The notes: generated by a model from the letters alone, not told the origin. A stretch of DNA of 64,000 bases from Rhodoferax sp. (GCF_030697375.1 NZ_JAUYQD010000064.1:62001-126000), one strand, 5' to 3'. Positions 9,049 to 18,713 are shown, counted from the stretch's first letter. A program made the numbers and translations.

Positions 9049-9722
9049 GTTGAAATTCCATTCAAAGGCGGAAGTACCTCGGCGCTCACTGCGTCCAAAG
9101 ACATATCCAGTTGTAACTCTGCGTCGCCTAAAGAGCCAACCTTGGCCTCAGGCAAAACAATTGCATCCTCAACAGTGTCGGAAAACGCTTTGAAGGCATT
9201 TTCCGACACTGTTGAGCTCTCCAACAAGGGCAATTGATCTAACGACTCAAGCCCCAGATCATCCAAAAATTGTTTGGTGGTGGCAAAAAGCGCCGGTCGC
9301 CCCACTGCTTCACGGTGGCCGATCACCTCCACCCACCCCCGGTCTTCCAATTGCTTGATGAGCAAGGAGTTAATGGTGACGCCCCGAATATCCTCCATAT
9401 CCCCACGCGTCACCGGCTGCCGATACGCAATGATCGCCAACGTTTCCAACGTTGCCCGCGTATAACGCGGCGGTTTCTCTGGGTGCAGCCGGTCGAGATA
9501 CTCCCGCAACTCTGGCCGGCTCTGAAAACGCCAACCCGTAGCGACATTGACCAACTCTACGCCTTTGGTCGCCCAATCATTTTTCAACTCCTCAAGCAGA
9601 GTTTTGATCGTGTCTGCGCCGAGAGCGTCCTTGAAGAGCACACGCAATTCGCGTACCTGCAAAGGTTGCTGCGAGCAAATCAAGGAAGTCTCCAAGACTC
9701 GCTTTGCTTCCGCCATATTCAT
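9045..9722 (-). CDS. scpB: Segregation and condensation protein ScpB
   Basis: Winged-helix kleisin-associated subunit of the SMC-ScpAB condensin. The body contains the usual ScpB core (for example YTRATLETLAIIAYRQPVTRGDMEDIRG and LIKQLEDRGWVEVIGHREAVGRPALF). The C-terminal ~55 residues are acidic and probably disordered. The part of the gene encoding this tail holds an 18-bp perfect inverted repeat (see separate entry). It precedes rluB with a 4-bp overlap. No scpA is seen nearby. Confidence 0.94.
   Translation of the reverse strand: MNMAEAKRVLETSLICSQQPLQVRELRVLFKDALGADTIKTLLEELKNDWATKGVELVNVATGWRFQSRPELREYLDRLHPEKPPRYTRATLETLAIIAYRQPVTRGDMEDIRGVTINSLLIKQLEDRGWVEVIGHREAVGRPALFATTKQFLDDLGLESLDQLPLLESSTVSENAFKAFSDTVEDAIVLPEAKVGSLGDAELQLDMSLDAVSAEVLPPLNGIST
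9168..9216. repeat. 18-bp perfect inverted repeat inside scpB
   Basis: Left arm CTCAACAGTGTCGGAAAA (9168-9185) and right arm TTTTCCGACACTGTTGAG (9199-9216) are perfect reverse complements around a 13-nt loop. In the scpB reading frame the hairpin encodes part of the variable C-terminal tail. There is no T tract, so a simple intrinsic terminator is not supported; its role is unknown. Confidence 0.9.
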
Positions 9723-9842
9723 AATCAGGCTATTCCGGAAACGTCACTTAAAAAGCAACCAATCAACTTGATTTCATGTGGATGGCAGCAGTTGTGAAGA
9801 ACTCACCGTGCCTACGCTCGGCTATTCACCAAGGTGTTTAGG

Positions 9843-10865
9843 TCATTTCGACCCCAGGTGGGCATTGTAGCGTAGACCCCAGGCGTTCATAAGGCCCATG
9901 AAATCCAAGGGCAATGGTGCTTCAAACACCAGCCGCTCACCAGTAATTGGGTGCGCCAGCGCCAATCGACATGCGTGCAAGGCTTGGCGATTCATCTCAG
10001 GAACACCCACTCCACCGTATACCAGATCAGCGACTAGCGGGTGGCCTATTGATGCCATATGCACCCGGATTTGGTGGGTGCGCCCCGTATGCAAAATGCA
10101 CCGAACCAAGCAAGCAGCATGTGCATTCGCGATGAGGATTACATCCGTTTTTGCGGTTTTACCTGGGGTTTTTTCCAAATCCACTACCGCCATCCGCAAA
10201 CGGTTTCGGGGATCGCGTCCTACCGGCGCATCCACGCAAACGCTTTGCGAACCAATCCAGGGGCGATGGGCCACCGCAAGATACTGCCGACTGACCTCAC
10301 GCGCGGCAATGGACTGCACCAAAGCGTCCATAACCAGCCGAGTTCGGGCCACAACCATCAGACCACTGGTGTCTTTGTCAAGACGATGCACTATTCCAGC
10401 CCTAGGAATCAAGGCACTCGCTTTGTCGTAAGCCAAGAGGCCGTTGAGGAGCGTACCACTCCAATTTCCAGGTGCGGGGTGCACAACCAGACCTGCAGGC
10501 TTATTGATGACCAGGATATGTTCGTCTTCAAATACCACTTGCAGTGGCATGTTTTCCGGCTTGAAGGCCTGGCTCTGCGGCGTAGGCCTCAACTCGATCG
10601 CCACCGTATCACCGGCCTTCACTTTTTGCGACGGCTTGCCAACCAGCTTCGTATTGACAGAAACACAACCGGCTTCGATCAGCTGCTGCAGGTAGCTGCG
10701 TGAAAACTCCGGCGCCATATCGACCAATGCACGGTCAAGCCGCTCTCCATGCTGTGACGCAGTGACCTCCACGCTACGCCATTCCACCTCGGCAACAGCG
10801 TCTCCACCATCGTCAGGGTCCGTTGTTATTGGAGCGCTCGATATAATCGGTTCGGTCTGTTTCAA
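9843..10865 (-). CDS. rluD: 23S rRNA pseudouridine synthase RluD
   Basis: RluA-family pseudouridine synthase acting on helix 69 of 23S rRNA. An N-terminal S4 domain (about 38-95) precedes the catalytic domain with HRLDKDTSGLMVVA (catalytic Asp163) and GRTHQIRVHMASIGHPLVADLVYGG. The only in-frame start before an upstream stop codon is TTG at 10865, or a later GTG; the start is therefore uncertain. It is divergent from bamD with only 14 bp between the start codons, an arrangement (rluD/bamD) common in proteobacteria. Confidence 0.93.
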   Translation of the reverse strand: MKQTEPIISSAPITTDPDDGGDAVAEVEWRSVEVTASQHGERLDRALVDMAPEFSRSYLQQLIEAGCVSVNTKLVGKPSQKVKAGDTVAIELRPTPQSQAFKPENMPLQVVFEDEHILVINKPAGLVVHPAPGNWSGTLLNGLLAYDKASALIPRAGIVHRLDKDTSGLMVVARTRLVMDALVQSIAAREVSRQYLAVAHRPWIGSQSVCVDAPVGRDPRNRLRMAVVDLEKTPGKTAKTDVILIANAHAACLVRCILHTGRTHQIRVHMASIGHPLVADLVYGGVGVPEMNRQALHACRLALAHPITGERLVFEAPLPLDFMGLMNAWGLRYNAHLGSK

Positions 10866-10879
10866 GAAAGTTTCCCATA

Positions 10880-11686
10880 ATGCTTCGTGTCAAATTATCG
10901 GTCGTCAGTGCATCTCTGTTGACCTCGGTTGCATTATTGCTGACAGGCTGTTCCACAACGCCGGTTGACAAAACCGCTGGCATGGGTCCCAACACGCTCT
11001 ACGCCGAAGCCAAAGATGAGATGGCTTTAGGGCAGTGGGACAAGGCCGTCCCCTTGCTGGAAAAATTGGAGGCCCGCGCAGCAGGTACACCACTGGCGCA
11101 GCAAGCCCAGCTAGACAAAGCCTACGCGCACTATAAGACGGCAGAACCGGCCCAAGCGCTGGCCACTTTAGAGCGATTCATGAAGTTGCACCCAGCGAGC
11201 CCGGCATTGGACTATGCACTCTACCTCAAGGGAATCATCAATTTCAACGACGATCTTGGCATGTTTTCCGACGTCACGCGCCAAGATTTGGCAGAGCGGG
11301 ACCAAAAAGCCTCCAAGGAGTCTTTTGAGTCTTTTAAAGAACTGGTTTCACGGTTCCCGGAATCGCGTTATGCGCCCGATGCGCGCCAACGCATGAATTA
11401 CATTGTTGGTTCGCTGGCTCAATATGAAGTGTATGTCGCACGCTATTACTACAAGCGCGGTGCATATTTGGCAGCCATCAACCGTGCGCAACTCACGGTG
11501 GCCGATTACCGCGATGTTCCAGCGATCGAAGAGGCCTTGTTCATTATTTACAAGTCTTACGATGCCCTCGGAATGGCACAACTTCGCGATGACGCCAAGC
11601 GGGTACTAGAAAAAAACTACCCCCAGTCCGAGTTTTTGTCACGCGGAGCTAGGTCCAACACGGATCCATGGTGGAAGGTTTGGTAA
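10880..11686 (+). CDS. bamD: Outer membrane assembly lipoprotein BamD
   Basis: Essential TPR lipoprotein of the BAM complex. The signal sequence ends in the lipobox LLTGC (lipidated Cys24). The 268 residues carry five TPR-like repeats, with family landmarks such as LYAEAKDEMALGQWDKAV, YALYLKGIINF and FPESRYAPDARQRM. It is divergent from rluD and its 3' end overlaps the 3' end of the convergent dinG-like gene by 38 bp. Confidence 0.95.
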   Translation: MLRVKLSVVSASLLTSVALLLTGCSTTPVDKTAGMGPNTLYAEAKDEMALGQWDKAVPLLEKLEARAAGTPLAQQAQLDKAYAHYKTAEPAQALATLERFMKLHPASPALDYALYLKGIINFNDDLGMFSDVTRQDLAERDQKASKESFESFKELVSRFPESRYAPDARQRMNYIVGSLAQYEVYVARYYYKRGAYLAAINRAQLTVADYRDVPAIEEALFIIYKSYDALGMAQLRDDAKRVLEKNYPQSEFLSRGARSNTDPWWKVW

Positions 11687-13658
11687 GCGCGTGCAATGTG
11701 TCTTGAAACTGCGCATGGGTGGTTAGAAATTTCATGGGGGGCAGTGCGGCCAATATCTTGCGCCCATAACCCATTTGGACCAAGCGCACATCACAAACGA
11801 CCAACACGCCGCGGTCCGTTTCTCGTCGGATCAGTCGGCCCGCGCCCTGTTTTAAAGCCATAGCAGCTTGGGGTAGTTGAAAATGCTTGAAAGCATTTTT
11901 CCCAGAAGATTCCATCTGATGCTCCCTGGCCTCCACCAACGGATCTCCGGGGGGCGCAAATGGAAGTTTGTCAATAATGACCATTTGGAGTGCGTCACCG
12001 GGAACATCGACCCCCTCCCAAAATGAGGCAGAAGCAACGAGTATGCATCCTAGGGAACTGCCATTAGCACCCTGACTAAAGCGCTCCAGCAGTTCTCTTT
12101 TGGGCAACTGTCCCTGCACCAGAACTTCAATGCCAATGGCTTGCGAAAAGTGTTGCTGCAAGGCAGAACCAATATGACGCAAAGCGCGCAAACTCGTAGT
12201 TAACAACAAGGTGCGCCCCCCAAGCACAGTGGCACTTTGCGCAGCGAACGTCGCGACAGCTCCACTGTGCGAGGGGTCGCTGGGCTTGGGCATCTGCCTC
12301 GGAATGTAAAGTGATGCCTGAGTGGCGTAATCAAAGGGGCTTTCCACTTGGAGCAAGGTGGCCCCCTGCAGACCACAGGCATTCACGAACCATTCCATTT
12401 TTTCATCGCCACCCAGCGTGGCAGACGTAAAAATCACTGATTTTCCCCCACCATTTCTTGCGGCGCTTTTGATGACTCTGGACTGCATTACCTCGGCAAT
12501 ATCCAAAGGAGACTCCACCAATCGAACCTGACTCCCCGATTCCAACCAACGCACCTGGCCCGGGTCAGCAGGCCGTGAGAAATGGTCAATTCTTTCAATT
12601 AAAGTGATCGCCCGGTCTTGGAGTCTTTTCAGCTCTGGTGCGCACTCGGCGACTCTTCCCAGGGCATCCTCGGCATCCAGCACCATCCCGCGTAGATCGG
12701 CCATCACGCTGGCCCACGCGCGCTCTGCAATGCTCTCTGGGGTCTGGTGGTTCCAGCGGCGTTTTCCGGAAGAAACACCCTGCCCACACAGCTTGCGCAG
12801 GGCCGCAGCAACACGATCCAAATCCAAGACCATCAAATTCCAGTTGGCAAAACCACGGGCCCATTGCAGCCCTTGGATCAGAAGGTCCCGGCCAAAGGCC
12901 GTTAATTGTCCAGTGGTCAACTGGTGGCCAAGAAACTGAACGCCTATGTCATTGAGTTGATGGGCTTCATCAAAAATCACCGAGCGCACGGTGGGCAGCA
13001 GTTCCGCTACACCTGACTCCCGAATGCTCAAGTCCGCAAAAAACAAATGGTGATTGACAACGACCACATCTGCGGCCAGCGCCCTGCTTCTTGCAATATT
13101 GACGTGGCAATTGTGCGATTGGGGGCAACGTGCTCCCAAGCAATTTTCACGTGTGGAGCTTACCAGGGGAAGCACGGGAGACTCTTCATCCACCTCCAAC
13201 TCTGCCAGATCCCCCGCCTGCGTGGTCGCTGCCCAGCGCTCCACATGTGCCAATTGCTGCATTGTGGTGGGGTGGTTAGCCTGCGAATCTTGTCTTGCGA
13301 AGGCCAGACGCTGCAAGCACAGGTAGCTGCTCCTCCCCTTGAGCAAGGCCACACGTAGGGGTAAATTCAGAGCGGCCCGCAGGCGGGGAATGTCACGATG
13401 GAACAATTGGTCCTGTAAAGCTTTGGTCGCTGTAGATACCAAAACTGTTCCACCACTGAGCAATGCGGGAACCAGATAGGCATAGGTCTTGCCAACCCCA
13501 GTGCCAGCCTCCGCGACCAACACCCCCCCTTCCGTGATGGTATTTGCGACCGCCAATGCCATGCGCGCCTGTCCCGACCGGGGTTTGAACTCTTCCAGTG
13601 CGAGCGATAGCGGTCCATCCGCACCGAAAACATGCCCAACGGCATCCTGCAAGGCCAT
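11649..13658 (-). CDS. DinG/YoaA-family ATP-dependent DNA helicase (XPD-like)
   Basis: Superfamily 2 5'-3' helicase of the XPD/DinG group. Walker A is AGTGVGKT (residues 51-58) and the DEAH box is at 229-232. Four cysteines placed as in iron-sulfur helicases are visible: Cys114, Cys173, Cys178 and Cys184. Family members unwind damaged or R-loop DNA. At 669 aa without an added nuclease domain it looks closer to YoaA-type proteins than to exonuclease-fused DinG. The gene ends inside bamD on the opposite strand. Confidence 0.9.
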   Translation of the reverse strand: MALQDAVGHVFGADGPLSLALEEFKPRSGQARMALAVANTITEGGVLVAEAGTGVGKTYAYLVPALLSGGTVLVSTATKALQDQLFHRDIPRLRAALNLPLRVALLKGRSSYLCLQRLAFARQDSQANHPTTMQQLAHVERWAATTQAGDLAELEVDEESPVLPLVSSTRENCLGARCPQSHNCHVNIARSRALAADVVVVNHHLFFADLSIRESGVAELLPTVRSVIFDEAHQLNDIGVQFLGHQLTTGQLTAFGRDLLIQGLQWARGFANWNLMVLDLDRVAAALRKLCGQGVSSGKRRWNHQTPESIAERAWASVMADLRGMVLDAEDALGRVAECAPELKRLQDRAITLIERIDHFSRPADPGQVRWLESGSQVRLVESPLDIAEVMQSRVIKSAARNGGGKSVIFTSATLGGDEKMEWFVNACGLQGATLLQVESPFDYATQASLYIPRQMPKPSDPSHSGAVATFAAQSATVLGGRTLLLTTSLRALRHIGSALQQHFSQAIGIEVLVQGQLPKRELLERFSQGANGSSLGCILVASASFWEGVDVPGDALQMVIIDKLPFAPPGDPLVEAREHQMESSGKNAFKHFQLPQAAMALKQGAGRLIRRETDRGVLVVCDVRLVQMGYGRKILAALPPMKFLTTHAQFQDTLHALTKPSTMDPCWT

Positions 13659-13661
13659 CGG

Positions 13662-13865
13662 TCAGGCCGGTTCGTCGGGGTCCAACTCACGCTCTACGCG
13701 CGTAATTTCGTCACGCAAGGCCAGACGCCTTTTTTTTAAACGGCGCATCATCAACTCATCCGTTGGAACGACTGCCGTCGCCACGTCTATCAGGGCGTCA
13801 AGATCACCGTGCTCTATGCGCAGTTCGATCAAACGGCGTTCTGGAAAATGAAGATTTGCGTCCAC
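13662..13865 (-). CDS. YdcH-family (DUF465) small protein
   Basis: A 67-residue, highly charged helical protein with the YdcH/SlyX-like pattern: two helices around a turn, the second rich in basic residues (ELMMRRLKKRRLALRDEI). The function of DUF465 proteins is not established. The stop lies 3 bp before the start of the helicase gene, so the two are probably co-transcribed. Confidence 0.82.
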   Translation of the reverse strand: MDANLHFPERRLIELRIEHGDLDALIDVATAVVPTDELMMRRLKKRRLALRDEITRVERELDPDEPA

Positions 13866-13976
13866 AGGGAAAATGGGGGAAAGTACGGGTTAAATATCGC
13901 TCGCGCGGTCTAAGGTGGCTCGATAATACGGCCTGACACCCTTTTTGCAGAAAGAATTGCTTTAAAGCAGCCCCAT

Positions 13977-14735
13977 ATGGCCACTGGTTACAGACTCACC
14001 GCATCCACCGGCATCCACAAGGGAGACCGGGATTACCAGCAGGACCAGGTTGCATTGCTGAAACACTCCAGGGTGAATGGGTGTATTTTGGCCATTGTCG
14101 CCGACGGTATGGGGGGGCGCAGCGGTGGCAGGAAGGCATCCGACCAGGTCATGATGACTGCCAAGCAGTTGTTTGAACGTTACGACCCCCAAACTGACGA
14201 TGCGGCTGCCATCCTGATGCAAATCGTGCAAGAGGCCCATATTGTTATCAAGTTAACCGCCATTTCCGCAGAGGAAGAGCCCCACAGCACCTTGGCGGCT
14301 TTTTTGATCAATCCCGGGGGGGACTGCCATTGGGTACACACCGGCGACTCCCGCATCTACCATTTCCAAGGCAGTCGCTTTGTCAAACGCACCATGGATC
14401 ATTCCTACGTACAAGCGTTGGTGAACCGCGGCGAGTTAACAGAAGAACAAGCGAACGTACATCCCCAGTCCAATATTCTGATGGGATGCCTGGGAACCGA
14501 GACCGATCCGCCCGTGGATTTTCACTTCATTCCCCAATTGCGCCCAGGGGATGTGCTTATGACTTGCAGTGATGGGGTCTGGCATTATTTCAATACCGGT
14601 GAAATTGGATCGGTGCTTTCAACGCTTTCGGCGCGCGAAGCCACTGAATTCTTGATCGAAAAGGCAAGATCCAGGGGGCACGGGGGGGGCGACAACCTCT
14701 CTCTGGTGGTCGTCAAGTTAGAACCCCTCGCCTGA
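13977..14735 (+). CDS. PP2C-family serine/threonine protein phosphatase
   Basis: Metal-dependent PPM phosphatase of 252 residues. Acidic metal ligands are in the right places: GDRDYQQDQ (Asp23 region), VADGMGG (Asp43), HTGDSRIY, TCSDGVW and GGGDNLSLV. No membrane segment or fused sensor domain is seen, so it is a cytoplasmic single-domain enzyme. There is no adjacent kinase. It is transcribed alone between two minus-strand genes. Confidence 0.92.
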   Translation: MATGYRLTASTGIHKGDRDYQQDQVALLKHSRVNGCILAIVADGMGGRSGGRKASDQVMMTAKQLFERYDPQTDDAAAILMQIVQEAHIVIKLTAISAEEEPHSTLAAFLINPGGDCHWVHTGDSRIYHFQGSRFVKRTMDHSYVQALVNRGELTEEQANVHPQSNILMGCLGTETDPPVDFHFIPQLRPGDVLMTCSDGVWHYFNTGEIGSVLSTLSAREATEFLIEKARSRGHGGGDNLSLVVVKLEPLA

Positions 14736-14771
14736 TAGGCACTGCGTAAATTCTGTGACCCGGCCTTGGGT

Positions 14772-15872
14772 TCAGGTCAAGGTGGTATCCACCATGCGCC
14801 GCTCCAGCGCCAAGAACGCCTGTGACTGCATTTCATTAAGGCGTGAAACCGTCCGGGGAAACTCATGGGCCATGGGCCCTTCGGTGTACAGCGCCTGCGG
14901 CGCGACCTCGGCTGACATGACCAGCTTGACGCGCCGGTCATAGAGCACATCCACCAGCCAGGTAAATCGCCTCGCCTCCGACGCCATACGCACGGGCATA
15001 TGGGGCACATCGCTCAAAAAGACCGTATGGAATCGCGATGCGATCTCCAAATAGTCATTTTGAGAGCGCGGGCCACCACACAAGGCTTTGAAATCAAACC
15101 AAACCACCCCTCCGGCTTTGCGCCGCGCCTGGATTTGGCGGGCTTCAATGTGCAACACGGGGTCTTCATCGTGGGATTCGGCCAGGGCATTGAAGGCTTG
15201 CTCCATCGCTTGGTCTGCCACGCTCCCCAAGGGTATGTGGTACAGCTGTACCGCCTCTAGCGTCCGGCGGCGGTAGTCAGTCCCGTTATCGACGCTAAGC
15301 ACCTCCAGCCGCGCATTGAGCAGCGCAATCGCCGGCAAAATGCGGTCCCGGTGCATGCCTCCGGGATACAAATCGTCCGGTCGAAAATTGGAGGTAGTCA
15401 CCAGACCCACGCCGTTGTCGAACAGTGCCGAAAGCAAACGATGCAAGATCAAGGCATCGGTGATATCAGCCACATGGAACTCGTCAAAACAGATCAAACG
15501 GTAACGTTTGGCCATGCGCTGGGCCAGCACGTCCAAGGGATTGACCGTGCCTTGCAGGTCCGACAACTCCCGGTGAACCTCCCGCATAAACTCGTGAAAA
15601 TGCAGGCGGGTCTTGCGTTTGAGTGGCACCGCGTTGTAAAAGCAATCCATCAGGAAACTTTTGCCCCGCCCCACTCCGCCGTACATGTACACGCCGCGCG
15701 GAATATCAGGTCGGTTAATCAGCTTCTTGATGGCGTTGGATCGTTTTTCCTTGAAATGCGCCCATTCATGGGCGCATCGCTCCAACGCCTCCACGGCCCG
15801 CAATTGGGCCGGGTCAGCCGTGTAGCCACGCGCGGCCAACTCGGCTTCGTAGGTTTTTCTAACGCTCAACAT
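14772..15872 (-). CDS. zapE: Cell division ATPase ZapE (AFG1 family)
   Basis: AFG1-type AAA ATPase that associates with the Z ring. Walker A is GGVGRGKS (residues 65-72) and Walker B is in LICFDEFHVADITDA. Other family marks are FHEFMREVHREL and TSNFRPDDLYPGG. At 366 aa it has the normal length. It follows lpdA in the same direction, separated by a dispersed repeat copy; the odhA-odhB-lpdA-zapE order is common in Burkholderiales. Confidence 0.95.
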   Translation of the reverse strand: MLSVRKTYEAELAARGYTADPAQLRAVEALERCAHEWAHFKEKRSNAIKKLINRPDIPRGVYMYGGVGRGKSFLMDCFYNAVPLKRKTRLHFHEFMREVHRELSDLQGTVNPLDVLAQRMAKRYRLICFDEFHVADITDALILHRLLSALFDNGVGLVTTSNFRPDDLYPGGMHRDRILPAIALLNARLEVLSVDNGTDYRRRTLEAVQLYHIPLGSVADQAMEQAFNALAESHDEDPVLHIEARQIQARRKAGGVVWFDFKALCGGPRSQNDYLEIASRFHTVFLSDVPHMPVRMASEARRFTWLVDVLYDRRVKLVMSAEVAPQALYTEGPMAHEFPRTVSRLNEMQSQAFLALERRMVDTTLT

Positions 15873-15883
15873 TCACTCCGATT

Positions 15884-15933
15884 TGCTATGAAAAAAGTAG
15901 CTGCTTGCGCAGTATTCACGGGGGCTAGCAGCC
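15884..15933 (-). repeat. Dispersed Comamonadaceae-type ~50-bp repeat, copy 1
   Basis: Read on the minus strand it begins GGCTGCTAGCCCCCGTG and continues with TGCGCAAGCAGCTAC, ending in a hairpin GCTAC-n7-ATAGC. It is one of seven related copies in the window and occupies the lpdA-zapE gap. Confidence 0.88.
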
Positions 15934-15949
15934 TCTTTTATTCAAAAAA

Positions 15950-17377
15950 TCAAAAATTCAGCGTGCGTTTGTCCACGGCCAAGGCCGCTTCCTTGGTGGC
16001 TTCACTTAAAGAAGGGTGGGCATGGCAAATACGGGCTATGTCTTCGGCGCTGGCCTTGAACTCCATGGCGACCACCGCTTCGGAAATCAATTCGCTGGCC
16101 TGCGGACCCACGATGTGCACCCCCAGAATTTCATCGGTGGTGGCATCGGCCAGGAACTTCACAAATCCGGTGGTGTCGCCCAGCGCACGGGCACGGCCAT
16201 TGGCCAGGAAGGGGAAAGAACCCGCTTTGTAGGCCACGCCATCCGCCTTGAGCTGCTGCTCGGTGCGGCCCACCCAAGCAATTTCCGGGCTGGTGTAAAT
16301 GACCCATGGAATGGTATTGAAGTTGACATGGCCGTGCTGACCCGCAATACGTTCGGCCACGGCAACCCCCTCTTCTTCCGCCTTGTGGGCCAGCATGGGG
16401 CCGCGCACCACATCACCCACCGCCCACACCTGGGGCAGATTGGTCTTGCAGTCGCCGTCCACCACAATCGCGCCGCGTTCGTCGAGTTGCAGGCCCACCG
16501 CTTCGGTGTTCAACCCAATAGTGTTGGGCACACGGCCAATAGAGATGATGAGCTTGTCTACCTCCAGCGCCTGGGCTTCACCCTTGGCGTTGGTATAGGC
16601 CACCGACACGCCTTTTTTGCCGTTCTTGATCTCACCGACTTTGACGCCCAGCTCAATCTTCAAACCCTGCTTGGTAAAGGCTTTGTGCGCCTCTTTGGCC
16701 ACTTGCTCGTCCACAGCGCCCAAGAAGGTGGGCAAACCTTCCAGAATCGTCACTTCGGATCCCAGGCGCTTCCACACGGAGCCCATTTCCAGACCGATCA
16801 CTCCCGAGCCAATCAGGCCCAATTTCTTGGGAACGGCACCGATGTTCAAGGCACCATCATTCGAGAGCACATTGACTTCGTCAAACGGTGTACCTGGCAG
16901 GGCACGGGCGTTGGAGCCGGTAGCGACGATGATGTGCTTGCCAACAATCACTTCTTCTGCAGCGCCGGCCACTTTGATTTCGTAGCCGCCGTCCACAGCT
17001 TTGGCAAACGAACCACGGCCATGGAAAAAAGCAATCTTGTTCTTCTTGAGCAAGTACAGGATGCCGTCGTTATTTTGCTTCACCACAGTGTTCTTGCGGG
17101 CGATCATTTTGGCCACATCCATGCTCACCCCTTTCACCTCAATACCATGCTCGGCAAAGTGGTGGTTGGCATGGTTGAAATGCTCGGACGATTGCAACAA
17201 TGCCTTGGAGGGAATGCAACCCACATTGGTACAGGTGCCACCGGGAGCGGGACCACCCTTGTCGTTCTTCCATTCGTCGATACAGGCCACGTTGAAGCCC
17301 AACTGTGCGGCGCGAATTGCAGCGATGTAGCCACCAGGGCCGCCGCCAATGACGATGACGTCGAATTGTTTGCTCAT
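15950..17377 (-). CDS. lpdA: Dihydrolipoyl dehydrogenase (E3)
   Basis: FAD-dependent E3 that reoxidises dihydrolipoamide with NAD+. Visible are the N-terminal FAD motif GGGPGGYIAA (11-20), the redox disulfide GTCTNVGC (Cys49, Cys54), the NAD-binding motif GSGVIGLEMGS and the C-terminal catalytic HAHPSLSEA. There is no fused lipoyl domain. It follows odhB by 88 bp, so it most likely serves the 2-oxoglutarate dehydrogenase complex. Confidence 0.97.
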   Translation of the reverse strand: MSKQFDVIVIGGGPGGYIAAIRAAQLGFNVACIDEWKNDKGGPAPGGTCTNVGCIPSKALLQSSEHFNHANHHFAEHGIEVKGVSMDVAKMIARKNTVVKQNNDGILYLLKKNKIAFFHGRGSFAKAVDGGYEIKVAGAAEEVIVGKHIIVATGSNARALPGTPFDEVNVLSNDGALNIGAVPKKLGLIGSGVIGLEMGSVWKRLGSEVTILEGLPTFLGAVDEQVAKEAHKAFTKQGLKIELGVKVGEIKNGKKGVSVAYTNAKGEAQALEVDKLIISIGRVPNTIGLNTEAVGLQLDERGAIVVDGDCKTNLPQVWAVGDVVRGPMLAHKAEEEGVAVAERIAGQHGHVNFNTIPWVIYTSPEIAWVGRTEQQLKADGVAYKAGSFPFLANGRARALGDTTGFVKFLADATTDEILGVHIVGPQASELISEAVVAMEFKASAEDIARICHAHPSLSEATKEAALAVDKRTLNF

Positions 17378-17465
17378 GAAATTTCCAGTATGTTGGTTAA
17401 AGATAAACCCACCGATGGGCCAGACACAGAGTCAGGCCACACGGGTGGGTCTATGAAGCTAGCCT

Positions 17466-18713
17466 TTAGATGTCGAACAGCAAGCGGGCAGGATCTTCCA
17501 GCGCTTCCTTCATGGCCACCAAGCCCAAGACCGCTTCGCGGCCGTCAATGATGCGGTGGTCGTAACTCATGGCGAAGTAGTTCATGGGGCGCACCACCAC
17601 TTGGCCGTTTTCCACCATGGCGCGGTCTTTGGTCGCGTGTACGCCCAGAATTGCACTTTGTGGCGGGTTGATGATGGGGGTGGACATCATGGAGCCAAAA
17701 GTACCACCGTTGGAGATGGAGAAGGTACCACCGGTCATGTCTTCAATGCCCAGCTTGCCATCCTTGGCCTTTTGGCCAAATTCGGCAATTTTCTTCTCAA
17801 TATCGGCAAAGCTCATCTGGTCGGCATTGCGCAAAATGGGGACCACCAAACCACGGGGCGAGCCAACCGCGATACCAATGTCAAAGTAACCGTGGTACAC
17901 GATGTCGTTGCCGTCCACCGAGGCGTTCAACACGGGGAATTTCTTCAGGGCATGCACCGCCGCCTTGACAAAGAAACTCATGAAACCCAGCTTCACGCCG
18001 TGTTCCTTCTCGAAACGCTCTTGCATGCGCTTGCGCATCTCCATGACGGGTGCCATGTTGATTTCGTTGAAGGTCGTCAAGATGGCATTGCTGCTCTGGG
18101 ACTGCAACAGACGCTCAGCCACCCGGGCACGCAAACGGCTCATCGGCACGCGCTGCTCTGGACGGTCACCCAAGTTCACCGAAGGAGCCGAAACCTGGGG
18201 CAAAGATGTGGTCCGAACGCCCGTGGGGATTGCGACAGCAGCTACGGTTTTAGGAGCAGAAGCAGCGGATGCCACGGCCCCCAATACATCTCCCTTGGTC
18301 ACTCGGCCGTCTTTGCCGGTGCCGGGCACCGAGCCAGATGCCAAATTGTTGTCAGCCATCAGCTTGGCCGCAGCAGGCATGGCCACGCCTGCCTTGGAGT
18401 TGCTTGCGGCAGCAACGGGTGCGGCTGGTACCGCTGCCACTGCGGCCTGGGGCGCAGCTGCACCCGCTTTACCTTCGGTGTCAATGCGGGCAATCAACTG
18501 TTCGGCCAACACGGTTGCCCCGTCGCCCACCACCAATTCGGCCAACACGCCAGCGGCAGGTGCAGGCACTTCCAGAACAACCTTATCGGTTTCAATTTCG
18601 ATCAGGATTTCATCGATCGCAACCACATCGCCGACCTTCTTCTTCCACTGCAACATGGTTGCTTCCGCCACAGATTCCGAGAGCTGGGGCACTTTCACTT
18701 CTACGAGAGCCAT
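17466..18713 (-). CDS. odhB: Dihydrolipoyl succinyltransferase (E2 of 2-oxoglutarate dehydrogenase)
   Basis: E2 core of the 2-oxoglutarate dehydrogenase complex. One lipoyl domain (lipoylated Lys44 in IETDKVVLEVP) is followed by an Ala-rich linker, a peripheral subunit-binding domain (about 109-145, VAMPAAAKLMADN to TKGDVL), a second linker and the acyltransferase core with the catalytic motif SYDHRIIDGREAV (His386, Asp390). It begins 17 bp after odhA. Confidence 0.96.
   Translation of the reverse strand: MALVEVKVPQLSESVAEATMLQWKKKVGDVVAIDEILIEIETDKVVLEVPAPAAGVLAELVVGDGATVLAEQLIARIDTEGKAGAAAPQAAVAAVPAAPVAAASNSKAGVAMPAAAKLMADNNLASGSVPGTGKDGRVTKGDVLGAVASAASAPKTVAAVAIPTGVRTTSLPQVSAPSVNLGDRPEQRVPMSRLRARVAERLLQSQSSNAILTTFNEINMAPVMEMRKRMQERFEKEHGVKLGFMSFFVKAAVHALKKFPVLNASVDGNDIVYHGYFDIGIAVGSPRGLVVPILRNADQMSFADIEKKIAEFGQKAKDGKLGIEDMTGGTFSISNGGTFGSMMSTPIINPPQSAILGVHATKDRAMVENGQVVVRPMNYFAMSYDHRIIDGREAVLGLVAMKEALEDPARLLFDI

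Noticed and set aside
17401..17460. Hairpin between odhB and lpdA as terminator
   Set aside because: ACCCACC/GGTGGGT arms are far apart, with no U tract; lpdA would be cut off from its complex.
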